Notes: generated from the sequence alone by a model not told the origin. A stretch of 25,439 nucleotides of DNA from Firmicutes bacterium UBA6418 (GCA_002439735.1 DJPG01000086.1:11548-36986); one strand, 5' to 3'; counted from the first letter of the stretch, positions 6,402-14,641 are shown. Made by a program: numbers and translations.

Positions 6402-7742
6402 CTATCCAACCGTGATATTTCCTTTCGGAAAACGTGCGTAAATGATTTCATGACCGGAAAAGGCTGCGTAAATCAAGGTCAGTCCGCCCACCCGGCCCAA
6501 AAACATCAACAGGATCAAAATGTATTGTGGCAACACACCCAACTGCGGAGTCAGTCCAAGTGTTAAGCCAACGGTTCCTGCTGCGGACGCAGTCTCATAC
6601 AAGCATGCCCCCAACGGAAGCTTTTCACTCATGCTGATCATCGCGGCGCCTACAAACGGCAGTGTCAGATATAGTATCAGTATCGTCGCTGCATTTCGAA
6701 TGACCTCATGGTCAATCCGGCGCCGAAAGATCGAGGTCTCCGGGCGGCGCCGAAAGGTTGCTGCCGCAGAGGCAAAAAGTACCGCCAAGGTTGTTACCTT
6801 CATACCGCCGGCGGTTGATCCCGGTGCTCCGCCAATCAGCATCAGTCCGGTAGTCACTGCCTGTGAGACATCGCTCATTTGGGTAAGCGACGCGGTATTA
6901 AAGCCCGCAGTTCTTGGCGTAACCGCCTGGAACAGAGACAGCAGCACGCGCTCCTTAAATGGCATGTCCGCAAAATCCGAAAAGAAGAAAAGCAAAGCCG
7001 GTAAAAAAATCAAGAGCCCTGTCATAACAAGAATCACTTTGCTCTGAAGCTGGTAACGCCATATCTGAAGGCGATTCCGGTAAATATCATGCCACGTCAA
7101 AAAACCGATTCCGCCGAGGATAATCAGCAGCATCACAACCAAATTCACTGCCGGACTATCCGCATAGCTTGTCAGGGACGGATATAGATTCTCTTCCTGT
7201 CCTAAAATATCAAAGCCCGCATTGCAGAAAGCCGAGATGGAATGAAAGACCGCCATCCAGATTCCTTTCCGACCATAATCCGCACAAAAGGTCGGCAGCA
7301 GAAGCAACGCTCCGAAAAACTCTATCAAAAACGTTCCCTTGAGGATGAACCTCGTCAAACGCACAATGCCGCCGACCGACGGCGCCGCAATGGCTTCCTG
7401 CATCGCGCTGCGTTCCTTTAACGAAACATTTTTTCCCGCAAGCAGTAAAAAAGTAACGGCAGCCGTGATTACACCGAGGCCTCCGATCTGAATCAGCGCT
7501 AAAATCACCCATTGTCCGAAGCCGGACCAGTAACTGCCGGTGTCCTCCACGACCAGTCCCGTAACGCATGCCGCAGAGGTTGCTGTAAACAAAGATTCAT
7601 GAAACGATGTCCAAATCCTCGCCGCGCTGGAGACCGGAAGCATCAGCAGTGCCGCGCCAGCCAAAATCAACACTGCAAAGCCCAAAATCATCATTTGAAA
7701 GGTGGTCAGATGATGGCGCAGATATTTTTTCTCTTGTGTCAT
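6402..7742 (-). CDS. ktrB: KtrB/TrkH-type potassium transporter membrane subunit
   Basis: 446 residues from the second ATG of MPMTQEKK, chosen because AAGGA is about nine bases before it but almost touches the first. The protein has the four M1-P-M2 repeats of the Trk/Ktr/HKT family. Filter-loop sequences visible are AACVTGLVV (near 58-66), FCNAGFD (near 172), TPRTAGFNT (near 281) and AAGTVGLTLG near the C-terminus; each supplies the conserved glycine of the K+ (or Na+) filter. APGSTAGGMKVTT marks the loop after the third repeat that gates the pore. It should form a dimer on a KtrA ring. It is the first gene of the unit ktrB-ktrA-MATE. Confidence 0.93.
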   Translation of the reverse strand: MTQEKKYLRHHLTTFQMMILGFAVLILAGAALLMLPVSSAARIWTSFHESLFTATSAACVTGLVVEDTGSYWSGFGQWVILALIQIGGLGVITAAVTFLLLAGKNVSLKERSAMQEAIAAPSVGGIVRLTRFILKGTFLIEFFGALLLLPTFCADYGRKGIWMAVFHSISAFCNAGFDILGQEENLYPSLTSYADSPAVNLVVMLLIILGGIGFLTWHDIYRNRLQIWRYQLQSKVILVMTGLLIFLPALLFFFSDFADMPFKERVLLSLFQAVTPRTAGFNTASLTQMSDVSQAVTTGLMLIGGAPGSTAGGMKVTTLAVLFASAAATFRRRPETSIFRRRIDHEVIRNAATILILYLTLPFVGAAMISMSEKLPLGACLYETASAAGTVGLTLGLTPQLGVLPQYILILLMFLGRVGGLTLIYAAFSGHEIIYARFPKGNITVG

Positions 7743-7775
7743 AGGCATTTTCCTTCTACTCGCTGCACAATAAAT

Positions 7776-7976
7776 TTACATATATTTTAGAATAGCGAAT
7801 TTTTCTTGACCTGTCAAGTCATTCCTTCTGTCGTTTGCAGGGGAATGATCTTCTCGAAATGTATGATCGCAGACGTGGTGCAAGCGGTTTTTGAGACTCC
7901 AGTGATTCCGCTTGTCCTTTGCCATTCTTGCGCAACACCAAACGAGTTCTTGTCTGCTCGGCATATCCGATACTAT
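7776..7976 (-). pseudogene. decayed ISAs1-type transposase C-terminal fragment
   Basis: The - strand frame, open from a stop at 7977-7979 to a stop at 7776, contains RNHWSLKNRLHHVCDHTF followed by RED. This matches the C-terminal signature of ISAs1/H-repeat transposases (R-x-HW-x-I-E-N-x-LHW-x-x-D-x-x-F-x-ED). The conserved glutamate of the IEN motif is replaced by lysine (LKN). The N-terminal two thirds of the enzyme is missing and I found no matching frame in 7980-8210. No inverted repeats or target duplications were located. The fragment is non-functional as a transposase and contains the ktrB promoter. Confidence 0.6.
7789..7817 (-). promoter_or_regulatory. promoter of the ktrB-ktrA-MATE unit
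   Basis: On the - strand TTGACA (7817-7812), 17-base spacer, TATTCT (7794-7789). The -35 box is one arm of the inverted repeat CTTGAC-CT-GTCAAG (7805-7818), a possible regulator site. The start would lie about 40 bases before the ktrB ATG. Confidence 0.65.
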
Positions 7977-7979
7977 TTA

Positions 7980-8212
7980 AGGCCGTCTTTTTTTAGTTTA
8001 TATTCGCAATTTCCAACAAAATATAAAAGAAATGTCGAAAACTCAACGCTAACGCAGAGGCTAGACGCCCACTCATTACATCTTTCTTGCTTCCTTCATA
8101 AGTTTGGGAGTTTGCGCAGTATACGCAGCAGGCTGGTGCCCGCAATAACGGATCGTTCCGGATCACGGATACCGAACACTGCGTTTGCGATCGATGGAGT
8201 TTCGATTTTCGG
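7980..8212. other. gene-free stretch without recognised content
   Basis: Part of the 612-base gap between ktrB and tsf. No ribosome site, conserved protein or RNA feature was recognised. Short frames on both strands exist, for example the - strand frame reading LPKIETPSIANAVFGIRD, but it runs through the tsf terminator and has no supported start. It is more AT-rich around 7980-8040. It may be further debris of the insertion seen at 7776-7976. Confidence 0.4.
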
Positions 8213-8216
8213 TAGG

Positions 8217-8253
8217 AAAAGACCTCGCAAAATCCTAGATTCTGCGAGGTCTT
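8217..8253 (-). terminator. terminator of rpsB-tsf
   Basis: On the - strand, AAGACCTCGCA (8253-8243) pairs with TGCGAGGTCTT (8229-8219), an 11-base-pair stem with a 13-base loop; the T-run is inside and just after the 3' arm. A weaker hairpin (GCACGCA/TGCGTGC, 8305-8331) lies between tsf and this site. Confidence 0.85.
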
Positions 8254-8354
8254 GGTGTTGTTGACGATAAAAAAGTGGTTTGTGCTTTCGCACGGGTTTG
8301 CAAGGCACGCAGACGGATTCTGTATGCGTGCGGGCCATTTCGCTGATTCGCGAA

Positions 8355-9443
8355 TTATTTCAGCTGTGCAGCTACTTCTGCTGCGAAATCTTCTTCCTTC
8401 TTTTCGATGCCTTCGCCGACTTCGAAACGTACGATCTTCGCGATGGAAAGATCCTTGCTTACAGATTCGAGATACTTCGCAACACTCTGCTTGCCATCTT
8501 CAGCTCTTACATAAGTCTGGTCAAGAAGGCAGATGTCTTTTAATTGCTTGGAAACACGTCCTTCTACCAGTCCAAGGAAAATCTTGTTTGCGGAGATTTC
8601 CGCCTTATCGGCAACAGCAAGTTCCGCAAGCTTTTCCTTCGCGTCCTGCGAAAGGAAATTCGGCAGGTAATTGAAATTGAAGCTCTTGTCGTTTCTCTTT
8701 TCTTCTAAGATCGCAACATCTTCCGCATTCCAAACACCGTTAACAGCCTTATCCAGCAATGCGTTTAAGATTGGCTTCGGTAGGGAGAACGGATCGTTTA
8801 ATGCGCTTTCCAGCGTGATCTCTCTGATTTTCGCAAGTTCATCCGCGGAGATGTCGTTTCTGCTGACATACTGCGGGCTCATCGCCGCAACCTGCATGGC
8901 AACGTTCGTTAAAGCTTCTTTTGCAGCATCGGTCGCTTCGCCGTTTCCGACAACAATAACGCCGATTCTACCGCCGCCGTGAACGTAGGAAGCGATGATA
9001 TCGCCGGATACTTTCTCAATTCTTCTGACGGACATGTTTTCACCAATCTTTGCGATCTTCGCCGTTAACGCGTCCGCAACAGTCGCGCCGTCAAATTCCA
9101 TTGCCTTGAATGCTTCAATGTCATTGGACTGTGCAGTCAGCGCGAGTTTTGCAAGGTCTTCTACAAACTTTACGAATTCTTCGTTCTTGGAAACAAAGTC
9201 AGTTTCGGAATTCACTTCAACGATTGCAGCCGTTTTGTGATCGTCCGAAAAAGCGATCTTGACCAAGCCCTCTGCAGCGATCCTGCCAGCTTTCTTCGCA
9301 GCCTTCGCAAGTCCTTTTTCTCTTAAATAGTCAACTGCAGCTTCCATGTTGCCGTCAACTTCTACTAATGCCTTTTTGCAGTCCATCATGCCTGCGCCGG
9401 TCATTTCTCTTAATTCTTTTACCATCTGAGCAGTAACAGCCAT
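8355..9443 (-). CDS. tsf: elongation factor Ts, long form
   Basis: 362 residues. EF-Ts exchanges GDP for GTP on EF-Tu during translation. The N-terminal UBA-like domain has TGAGMMDCKKAL (15-26), and the signature SETDFVSKNEEF (79-90), which contacts EF-Tu, is intact. The ATG at 9443 has AGGAGG at good spacing. Typical bacterial EF-Ts is about 280-305 residues. The extra length lies mainly between residues about 216 and 285, inserted before the normal ending FLGLVEGRVSKQLKDICLLD. It follows rpsB by 49 bases, the standard gene order, and is closed by a strong terminator. Confidence 0.96.
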   Translation of the reverse strand: MAVTAQMVKELREMTGAGMMDCKKALVEVDGNMEAAVDYLREKGLAKAAKKAGRIAAEGLVKIAFSDDHKTAAIVEVNSETDFVSKNEEFVKFVEDLAKLALTAQSNDIEAFKAMEFDGATVADALTAKIAKIGENMSVRRIEKVSGDIIASYVHGGGRIGVIVVGNGEATDAAKEALTNVAMQVAAMSPQYVSRNDISADELAKIREITLESALNDPFSLPKPILNALLDKAVNGVWNAEDVAILEEKRNDKSFNFNYLPNFLSQDAKEKLAELAVADKAEISANKIFLGLVEGRVSKQLKDICLLDQTYVRAEDGKQSVAKYLESVSKDLSIAKIVRFEVGEGIEKKEEDFAAEVAAQLK

Positions 9444-9492
9444 TTTCTTTTCCTCCTGTGGTTTTTTCGTTTAAGGTTTGGTCGAATACGAC

Positions 9493-10260
9493 TTATTCTT
9501 CAGCAGCAGCTTCTTCAGCGGATGCTTCAGCTTCCTCTGCAGGAGTTTCTTCAGCCGGAGTTCCTTCGTCAAAGCTTTCACCCTGGTTTGCTTCGATGAT
9601 AGCGTCAGCCATTCTTGCCGCGATCAGTTTTACCGCTCTGATCGCATCGTCGTTTGCAGGAATTACATAGTCAACATCATCCGGGTCACAGTTTGTATCA
9701 ACGATACCAACGATCGGAATTCCCAGGATTCTTGCTTCTTTGACTGCGATTCTTTCTTTCTTAGGGTCAACCACAAATAATGCACCAGGCATTCCCTTCA
9801 TATCCTTGATGCCGCCTAAGAACTTTTCCAGTTTGTCAGCTTCTGCTCTCAGTTTGATCACTTCTTTTTTTGCCAGCTTTTCGAATGTGCCGTCTTCTTC
9901 CATTCTGCGGATGTCGTTGAGTCTCTGGATTCTCTTGGCGATCGTCTTGTGGTTTGTCAGCATGCCGCCAAGCCATCTTTCGCTTACATAGTATTGTCCG
10001 CATCTGGTTGCTTCATCAACGATTGCCTGCTGAGCCTGCTTCTTGGTTCCTACAAACAGAATCGGCTTGCCGGATTCGCCGACACTTCTCATGAAGTCAT
10101 AAGCTTCGTCAATTTTCTTTACCGTCTTCTGTAAGTCGATAATGTAGATTCCGTTTCTTTCTGTGAAGATGTAAGGAGCCATCTTCGGGTTCCATCTTCT
10201 GGTCTGGTGTCCGAAATGCACACCTGCTTCGAGTAATTGTTTCATTGAAATTACTGCCAT
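9493..10260 (-). CDS. rpsB: 30S ribosomal protein S2
   Basis: 255 residues; a structural protein of the small ribosomal subunit needed to dock S1 or mRNA near the 5' end. The start MAVISMKQLLEAGVHFGHQT and the segment RWLGGMLTNHKTI are highly conserved S2 sequences, and VDPKKERIAVKEARILGIP with the following VDTNCDPDDVDYVIP completes the family match. The C-terminus is extended by an acidic, alanine-rich tail (about 232-255), common in Clostridia and likely disordered. The ATG at 10260 follows AGGAGG. First gene of rpsB-tsf, preceded by a roughly 130-base leader with visible secondary structure. Confidence 0.97.
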   Translation of the reverse strand: MAVISMKQLLEAGVHFGHQTRRWNPKMAPYIFTERNGIYIIDLQKTVKKIDEAYDFMRSVGESGKPILFVGTKKQAQQAIVDEATRCGQYYVSERWLGGMLTNHKTIAKRIQRLNDIRRMEEDGTFEKLAKKEVIKLRAEADKLEKFLGGIKDMKGMPGALFVVDPKKERIAVKEARILGIPIVGIVDTNCDPDDVDYVIPANDDAIRAVKLIAARMADAIIEANQGESFDEGTPAEETPAEEAEASAEEAAAEE

Positions 10261-10286
10261 TTTTGTTCCTCCTGGTTTTTTGCTTC

Positions 10287-10367
10287 CATCGCCCTAGAGT
10301 CTCATACCGCCTGCCGTTCGGCACCCTTATGTCAGGGAAACGCGGCAACCTTCTCGGATGAGCGATG
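10287..10367 (-). promoter_or_regulatory. structured rpsB leader RNA (candidate autoregulatory element)
   Basis: Several helices close on each other in the 5' leader. GCGATG at 10362-10367 pairs with CATCGC at 10287-10292, and ATGA (10358-10361) with TCAT (10302-10305). GCGG (10342-10345) pairs with CCGC (10307-10310). This encloses two hairpins: CCCT/AGGG (10324-10327 with 10334-10337) and TGCC/GGCA with a four-base loop (10312-10315 with 10320-10323). The layout, a branched leader ending about 25 bases before the rpsB ATG, is typical of ribosomal-protein binding leaders. A weak promoter (TTGCAT, 17 bases, TAAAGT) is possible in 10390-10440. Confidence 0.45.
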
Positions 10368-10447
10368 TGCTTGATTTACATGGTATGACAGATTTGCACA
10401 TACCACTTGTTACTTTACTATATTTTGTACAAAAATGCAAGAAAAAT

Positions 10448-10777
10448 TTAAAATAGTTTCTGCATATATGCCGCAAAGGCCTGCTTGGTACGGATAAAAT
10501 TTTCTCTTCCCAGTCCGAAGCTGGTGCCGTTTTTGAAATAGACGATTTGATCTTTCATGACACGCACCTGATCAAAATTCAGGAAAACACTTTTCAGGCA
10601 CGGGAAGAACCGCCTGTCAAGGTACGGTTTGTAGTCTCTCGCCTTGCAGTATTTGGAATAGGTATCGTTCTCGGTCACGATGCGCGTGATCCTCCCGCAT
10701 TGCTGTATGTAAAGGATCTCATCGAGCGGCACCTTGCGGCATTGCGTCGGCTCGACAAGCGGCAGATATTTTTCCAT
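10448..10777 (-). CDS. stand-alone LytTR-domain transcriptional regulator
   Basis: 109 residues from the ATG at 10777, which follows AAGGAGGGG about eight bases upstream; the frame is open further up but without a start site. The whole protein is a LytTR DNA-binding domain: PLDEILYIQQCGRITRI (17-33), the FFPCLKSVFLNFDQV region where family members carry H-x-S-F-x-V-N, and a final FKNGTSFGLGRENF. No receiver domain or membrane segment is present, so it is not a classical response regulator. Such single-domain LytTR proteins often control their own or neighbouring genes. No sensor gene is nearby. It could act on the transglutaminase or cell-surface genes (inference). Confidence 0.8.
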   Translation of the reverse strand: MEKYLPLVEPTQCRKVPLDEILYIQQCGRITRIVTENDTYSKYCKARDYKPYLDRRFFPCLKSVFLNFDQVRVMKDQIVYFKNGTSFGLGRENFIRTKQAFAAYMQKLF

Positions 10778-10802
10778 GCGTTTTCCCCTCCTTCCGTCCC
10801 TA

Positions 10803-10811
10803 ATTATGCCA
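10803..10811 (-). promoter_or_regulatory. candidate extended -10 box for the LytTR gene
   Basis: On the - strand TGGCATAAT (10811 to 10803), an extended -10 element about 25 bases before the ATG. No clear -35 box. Confidence 0.4.
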
Positions 10812-11222
10812 TTTTTCTCCTGTTTTTTCCACAAACTTTTTTCGACATTTTTCTGCATTTTTCTGCAAAATTCTCGGATCTTCCGGGAACATTCGCGACG
10901 TTTCCGCAATGCGCTCACAGTGTTTCTGCAAACGCGCCCGGCGGCCATTCCCAAATCCGTGTAAAAACTTCAAAAAGATGTAATCGCGTGGCTTCTCAGT
11001 CCTGCACGACAAGCAAATGTTAGGCGATTTTTGCTTTGCCTTTCCGAAATTCGTTTTTTTCAATAAGTTTTTGTCCGTATTTTTGTTTTAAGTCCTAATA
11101 TTTTGCAGAAAGTCATGAAAAAGTCAACGGCAAACTGCCTGTGAAGAAACGCGCATGACATCTTTTTGCCGAAAAACAGTCAAAAAGCGGCGCAAAAAAA
11201 GCAATGTAAAAACGTGGAAAGC
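10812..11222. other. AT-rich gene-free stretch upstream of the LytTR gene
   Basis: About 410 bases with no convincing reading frame. It is rich in homopolymer A and T tracts and contains a close direct repeat (TTTTTCTGCA twice, near 10850-10865) and an inverted repeat TTTTTGC/GCAAAAA (11163-11169 with 11192-11198). It may hold LytTR binding sites or an unrecognised RNA; I cannot assign either. Confidence 0.35.
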
Positions 11223-11257
11223 AAAACCCCGCAGGTTTTTTTTCCTGCAGGGCTTTT
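11223..11257 (-). terminator. terminator of the transglutaminase gene
   Basis: CCTGCAGGG at 11244-11252 pairs with CCCCGCAGG at 11227-11235 (one G-T wobble), with eight A/T bases in the loop. On the - strand TTTT follows (11226-11223). T bases also follow on the + strand, so it could act in both directions. Confidence 0.7.
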
Positions 11258-11303
11258 TCCTGTCGAAATTACTCGATTACTTGGTCATCTGCCTGTTTTG
11301 CCT

Positions 11304-12761
11304 TTATTTCAGATGGATGTCGATCGGAATATGACGGTAGATCAGATCGTCACCGTAAACGCCGCAGTCCTCATATTCGATCTCACCACACTGGTTGTCA
11401 TACGGATCTCGCCGTAAATACCGCTTTTCCGGAGAAAAATCATGCTGAAAGCGATTGTTGATCGGAATCCGATATGGCTCCACATTGCCGAAGAAAAAGT
11501 TCCAACGGTCGTATGCCTTTCTTCTATAGGCCGCTCCACCTCCCGAGAGATCGGCATGAAGCCAACCCAGACCTTCAAGGAAGAACTTTGCCCAGTCGTG
11601 CTCGCCGACAGAGTCTGGTTCCGCCGCCAGTCCGGACTCCCACTGTGCAGGGATCCCGGCAATCCGACAGAGCGTGATGAACAGCAAAGCCTGAATGCCG
11701 CAGTCGCCCCTGCGATTCAAAGCGCAGTACTCGGTCAGATTGTCAATGCTCGCGTAGTCACGGACAAAACGATAATCAATTTTGGTTGTCACAAAATCAT
11801 AGATTTTTCTGGCCTTACGCAGCGGCTCTGTCTCGTCGCCGACAATTTCCCGGCAAAGTGTGACAAGATGCGGCGTGAACAGGATGTGCGGCGCCTCCTC
11901 CTGCAAATTCTCCTGCGAAAAAGGAGCAAAAGGATTCTTCACGCAATCTTCCGCTATGCCCGGCATATGCTGCGGCGGCACTTGTTTCTGTGCTTCCGGT
12001 GTGTGCGGCATTTTCACCGTATGCGGTGCTTCTTGCAAAAGACGTTCAAGGTCATGATAAGACACGGTATAGTCCAACTCATATTCCAGTGCAAAGACCT
12101 GTCCTTTCGTAGCGGTTTCTTCAAAATATACGGTCGGCTGCGCCTCACACCCGCCGGAGATGGAGGTCGGTGGCGGAGAACAATGCAGCAGCCGGAAGTT
12201 CGTAATACCGTCGCGTTCGCGTGGGATCGGGATGTAGACCCGGATTGGGTGTCCCTCGCGCAGCGCATGCGGCGCGATTTCCACTTCATGTCGGATATGG
12301 ATATGTGCCGTTCTGCTTGCGCCATCTCGACAGCTATGCAGATAGTCTTCGGTCAGGTGGTAATCGGCGGTATCTCCTGCTTCCGTCCGTGACCAGATCT
12401 GCGGATAAACCTTGTAAAGTGTAGACGCAAAGCTGTCCAGATAGCGTACTTGTCCGTTTCTGTAGATCCAATCCGCTTTATCCTCCATTCGTAGCTGTTC
12501 CAGTTCCTGCGCTGTCATGTCCGGAATTCTTTTCTGCAGGATTTTAAGCGCCTCCTCCGGGCTGATGGTATACCGTTCTTCCAGATTCTTTAAGATGCTC
12601 AGTTCTAGCTCCAAACGGCAACGCAACGCGTAGTCCGTCGTTTCATCCTGCAGGTACGCCGCAATGCGACTGCGTGCGTTTTCAAAGAAGCCGCCCCATT
12701 TTTCTTTTGCGATTGTCTCAGGCAGCGGAACCTCCAGATATTTCAGATCTTTATACTTCAT
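11304..12761 (-). CDS. transglutaminase-like domain protein
   Basis: 485 residues. The C-terminal half contains a transglutaminase/protease-like core with a complete catalytic triad: C354 in RRGDCGIQALLF, H388 in GEHDWAKF and D404 in GWLHADLS. The N-terminal half (1-300) has a helical segment, then a beta-rich region of conserved style (EIAPHAL, RVYIPIPRERDGITNF) like the domain that precedes such cores in other clostridial proteins. There is no signal peptide or membrane segment, so it should act in the cytoplasm. Bacterial members are thiol hydrolases, proteases or cross-linkers; the substrate is unknown. It lies 134 bases after thrS with no terminator seen between them. The nearest ribosome site, GGAA, is weak. 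Confidence 0.85.
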   Translation of the reverse strand: MKYKDLKYLEVPLPETIAKEKWGGFFENARSRIAAYLQDETTDYALRCRLELELSILKNLEERYTISPEEALKILQKRIPDMTAQELEQLRMEDKADWIYRNGQVRYLDSFASTLYKVYPQIWSRTEAGDTADYHLTEDYLHSCRDGASRTAHIHIRHEVEIAPHALREGHPIRVYIPIPRERDGITNFRLLHCSPPPTSISGGCEAQPTVYFEETATKGQVFALEYELDYTVSYHDLERLLQEAPHTVKMPHTPEAQKQVPPQHMPGIAEDCVKNPFAPFSQENLQEEAPHILFTPHLVTLCREIVGDETEPLRKARKIYDFVTTKIDYRFVRDYASIDNLTEYCALNRRGDCGIQALLFITLCRIAGIPAQWESGLAAEPDSVGEHDWAKFFLEGLGWLHADLSGGGAAYRRKAYDRWNFFFGNVEPYRIPINNRFQHDFSPEKRYLRRDPYDNQCGEIEYEDCGVYGDDLIYRHIPIDIHLK

Positions 12762-12895
12762 TTTTTCTTATTCCAAACTCCTTATTCCAGGCTTTTCTAT
12801 CACTTCTGCGTTTTTTCGAAATCCAACAGATCGCGAAGGATCGATCTCAAGTTGGAGAAGCCGGAAGCCTCTCTATTTCTGTTTGCATGCCACCC

Positions 12896-14641
12896 CTACA
12901 TTGCTTTTGTCTTGATTTCTTCCAGTAGCTTGGCAGTGAAGTCTTCCACGGACATTTCACCGAGTTCACCGACTTTACTCGAGCGGACAGACAACGTGCC
13001 GGCTTCGGCTTCTCTCTCACCGATCACGCAGATATAGCTGTCTCTTTCGTTTCTGGCTTCTCTGAGCTTGTAGCCGATCTTTTCGTTGCGGATATCCACC
13101 TCAACGCGCAGACCTGCTTCTTCCAGCTTTGTCGCAACTGCCTGTGCATACGGCGCATACTTGTCGGTTACCGTCAAAAGCTTTACCTGCACCGGAGCCA
13201 GCCACAGCGGGAACTTGCCGGCACAGTGCTCGATCAGGATGCCGATGAACCGTTCGATCGAACCGAAAATAACACGGTGAATCATGATCGGTCTGTGCTT
13301 TTCGCCGTCCGGTCCGACATAAGTCAGGTCAAATCTCTGCGGCATCTGCATATCCAACTGGATCGTGCCGCACTGCCATGTTCTGCCGATGGAATCCTGC
13401 AGGTGGAAGTCCAGTTTCGGACCGTAGAACGCACCGTCACCCTCGTTGATGACGAACGGAACGCCCATTTCTTCGATCGCGTTGCGGAGCGCGCCCTCTG
13501 CCATTTCCCATTCTTCGTCGGTTCCCATCGAATCCTCCGGTCTGGTGGAAAGCTCGACATGGTATTCAAAGCCGAACATCTTGTATACATCATCACAGAA
13601 TTTCGCGACAGCCTTGATCTCCTCGTTGACCTGCTCCGGCAGCATGAAGATATGCGCGTCATCTTGCGTAAAGGTACGAACTCGCATCAAACCGTGCAAC
13701 GCGCCGGAAAGCTCATGTCTGTGTACCTGTCCAAGTTCGCCGCAGCGAATCGGGAAGTCGCGGTAAGACCACATTTTTCGCTTGTAGACCAACATAGCAC
13801 CCGGACAGTTCATCGGTTTGATCGCATAGTCTTCACCGTCGATCTTGGTAAAGTACATATTGTCCTTATAATGATCCCAGTGTCCGGAGGTTCTCCAAAG
13901 GTGCTCACTGAGGATTAACGGTGTCTTGATTTCCTCGTATCCTCTCTTCTTGTGCTCAGCTCTCCAGAAGGCTTCCAACTCGTTGCGGATGATCATACCC
14001 TTCGGGAGGAAAAACGGGAATCCCGGACCTTCTTCCGTCAGCATGAATAAATCCATTTCCTTGCCGATCTTGCGATGATCCCTCTTTTTTGCTTCCTCCA
14101 GCTTCGCGATATAGTCGTCGAGTTCTTCCTGGGTCGGGAATGCGGTTGCGTAGATTCTCTGCAGCATCGCGCGGTCGGAGTCACCTCTCCAGTAAGCGCC
14201 TGCCACGCTCATCAGTTTGAACGCCTTAATCTGCCCGGTGGATTCCATATGCGGACCTGCACAAAGATCCGTAAAGTCTCCCTGTGTATACAAGGTGATG
14301 ACTGCATCTTCCGGCAGATCCCGGATCAGTTCCACTTTGTAGTCCTGATTTCTTTCCTGAAAGAATTTGAGTGCTTCCTCTCTGGAAACTTCGGTTCTGA
14401 CCAGCGGCAGGTTCTGCTGCACGATCTTTTTCATTTCTTTTTGAATCTTTGGGAAATCCTCTTCGGTGAATTTGTGTTCAGATTCGAGGTCATAATAGAA
14501 TCCGTTGTCGATGGCCGGACCAATCGCAAATTTGGTGTCCGGCCACAGGTGCTGAATTGCCTGCGCCATAATGTGCGAAGCAGTATGTCGGTAGGTATCT
14601 CTTACCTGTTCATCTTCCCAGTTTAATTTTTCTTTTGCCAT
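12896..14641 (-). CDS. thrS: threonyl-tRNA synthetase lacking the TGS domain
   Basis: 581 residues from the ATG at 14641 (AGGAAG upstream). Attaches threonine to tRNA-Thr. The second editing domain is complete: H19-x3-H23 (HTASH) plus C127 and H131 (CAGPH). The class II core shows QVHRHELSGALHGLMRVR (motif 2) and GSIERFIGILIEH (motif 3). The zinc ligands that recognise threonine are the Cys of MNCPG, the His of DDAHIF and the His of MIHRVIFGS. The anticodon-binding domain is at the C-terminus. Standard enzymes are about 640 residues with an N-terminal TGS domain; here the protein begins directly before the editing domain. No T-box leader was found in the 171 bases upstream. Confidence 0.96.
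   Translation of the reverse strand: MAKEKLNWEDEQVRDTYRHTASHIMAQAIQHLWPDTKFAIGPAIDNGFYYDLESEHKFTEEDFPKIQKEMKKIVQQNLPLVRTEVSREEALKFFQERNQDYKVELIRDLPEDAVITLYTQGDFTDLCAGPHMESTGQIKAFKLMSVAGAYWRGDSDRAMLQRIYATAFPTQEELDDYIAKLEEAKKRDHRKIGKEMDLFMLTEEGPGFPFFLPKGMIIRNELEAFWRAEHKKRGYEEIKTPLILSEHLWRTSGHWDHYKDNMYFTKIDGEDYAIKPMNCPGAMLVYKRKMWSYRDFPIRCGELGQVHRHELSGALHGLMRVRTFTQDDAHIFMLPEQVNEEIKAVAKFCDDVYKMFGFEYHVELSTRPEDSMGTDEEWEMAEGALRNAIEEMGVPFVINEGDGAFYGPKLDFHLQDSIGRTWQCGTIQLDMQMPQRFDLTYVGPDGEKHRPIMIHRVIFGSIERFIGILIEHCAGKFPLWLAPVQVKLLTVTDKYAPYAQAVATKLEEAGLRVEVDIRNEKIGYKLREARNERDSYICVIGEREAEAGTLSVRSSKVGELGEMSVEDFTAKLLEEIKTKAM

Noticed and set aside
8096..8338. 80-codon - strand frame after tsf
   Set aside because: It spans the tsf terminator, has no ribosome site and no recognised family, although its LPKIETPSIANAVFGIRD stretch was looked at as possible transposon debris.
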